This document shows positions 6,216 through 6,547 of a DNA stretch of 6,547 nucleotides, piece by piece. The stretch covers positions 1 through 6,547 of the forward strand of contig NZ_JALOAA010000064.1 of assembly GCF_023229025.1 (NCBI RefSeq), given 5' to 3'. Below the pieces are notes generated by a model. That model saw only the letters and a program-made list of their open reading frames with translations. It was not told the DNA's origin and ran no database searches. A program made the position numbers and the translations under genes. Positions within the stretch are counted from its first letter, which is position 1. Each line of letters starts with the position of its first letter. The stretch comes from Sulfurimonas sp. (GTDB lineage: Bacteria > Campylobacterota > Campylobacteria > Campylobacterales > Sulfurimonadaceae).

Positions 6216-6547
6216 TTACTTTTTAAATTCAATGTAGCCATCACCAAAGAGTCCCGTGGTAAAGTTTGTCACCTCAACCTCTGCTCTAAGCTTTCTGCTT
6301 TGCTTATCTACATGTGGATAAACTTTTGAGATAACTCCTCTGTGCTGGGTCTTGTCTCCATCAACCATGTATCTAAATACATCTCCCGCTTTTACATCCT
6401 GCCAATACTTCTGGTCAAACTCTAAAACAAGCTTTCTCTCACTTTTACTCTGGAGTTTTAAGACTGTTTTTGGCGACATCTCTGTTACAACATCCCCTAC
6501 TTCTACGCTTTTTTCATATACGACACCATCAAATGGAGCAAGAAGTA
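6216..6547 (-). CDS. RND periplasmic adaptor (membrane fusion protein), C-terminal part, cut by window edge
   Basis: The reading frame stays open from the TAA at 6218-6216 to the right edge, giving 109 codons; an internal ATG at 6479 is not the true start because the upstream residues belong to the family. The visible part begins with LLAPFDGVVYEKSVEVGDVV, the second half of the lipoyl/barrel-sandwich domain of HlyD-type adaptors. A beta-barrel follows, ending with the typical block GVISKVYPHVDKQSRKLRAEVEV. The protein then stops at TTGLFGDGYIEFKK, where most RND adaptors read something like LKPGMFVRV and continue for some 60-80 residues into the membrane-proximal domain. Such a domain is not seen, and only six bases separate the stop from the permease, so no broken remnant lies between them. 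The adaptor bridges the permease and an outer-membrane channel in the periplasm. The signal peptide, hairpin and first half of the lipoyl domain lie outside the window. Confidence 0.9.
   Translation of the reverse strand, partial: LLAPFDGVVYEKSVEVGDVVTEMSPKTVLKLQSKSERKLVLEFDQKYWQDVKAGDVFRYMVDGDKTQHRGVISKVYPHVDKQSRKLRAEVEVTNFTTGLFGDGYIEFKK

Noticed and set aside
1..6547. CRISPR arrays, tRNA or rRNA genes, insertion sequences, attachment sites, riboswitches
   Set aside because: Nearly every base is taken by well-defined coding sequence, and no repeat-spacer pattern, transposase, RNA gene or integration scar was seen.

Overview
The window reads as chromosomal DNA of a Campylobacterota (epsilonproteobacterial) chemolithotroph of the Sulfurimonas/Sulfuricurvum kind. 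This is an inference from the AT-rich composition, the tightly packed one-strand gene layout, and a HypB whose GTPase core resembles the Helicobacter type (CHLDA, ENVGNLVCP, and a degenerate fourth G-motif). Species cannot be fixed from the sequence alone. All genes lie on the minus strand, so biological order runs from high to low coordinates.

Region 1 (6547 down to 3153) is the end of an efflux operon. It holds the C-terminal part of a periplasmic adaptor (membrane fusion protein), cut by the window edge, and six bases later a complete 1018-residue inner-membrane RND permease of the HAE1/AcrB type with its proton-relay residues intact. The visible end of the adaptor stops right after its beta-barrel, so it appears to lack the usual membrane-proximal domain.

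Region 2 (3152 to 3088) is a 65-base AT-rich gap, the only intergenic space of note. It carries a good ribosome binding site for the next gene and an imperfect 16-bp dyad. A plausible promoter has its TTGACA box inside the end of the permease gene. I see no convincing terminator, so the efflux operon may partly read through. No stretch longer than 300 bases lacks a gene.

Region 3 (3087 to 1) is a [NiFe]-hydrogenase maturation operon in the order hupE-hypB-hypC-hypD-hypE. Every junction overlaps (8, 1, 1 and 4 bases), which points to one translationally coupled transcript. HupE would bring nickel into the cell. HypB, with a metal-binding N-terminus and a GTPase domain, would deliver nickel. 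HypC and HypD form the scaffold on which the Fe(CN)2CO group is assembled, and HypE prepares the cyanide ligand. hypE runs off the left edge; hypA and hypF are not in the window and neither are the hydrogenase structural genes.

I did not find an undescribed system. The points most worth a second look are the short adaptor, the promoter/dyad region in front of hupE, and the HypB that combines a CxxCGC motif, a His-rich stretch and a TKTD motif in place of NKxD.
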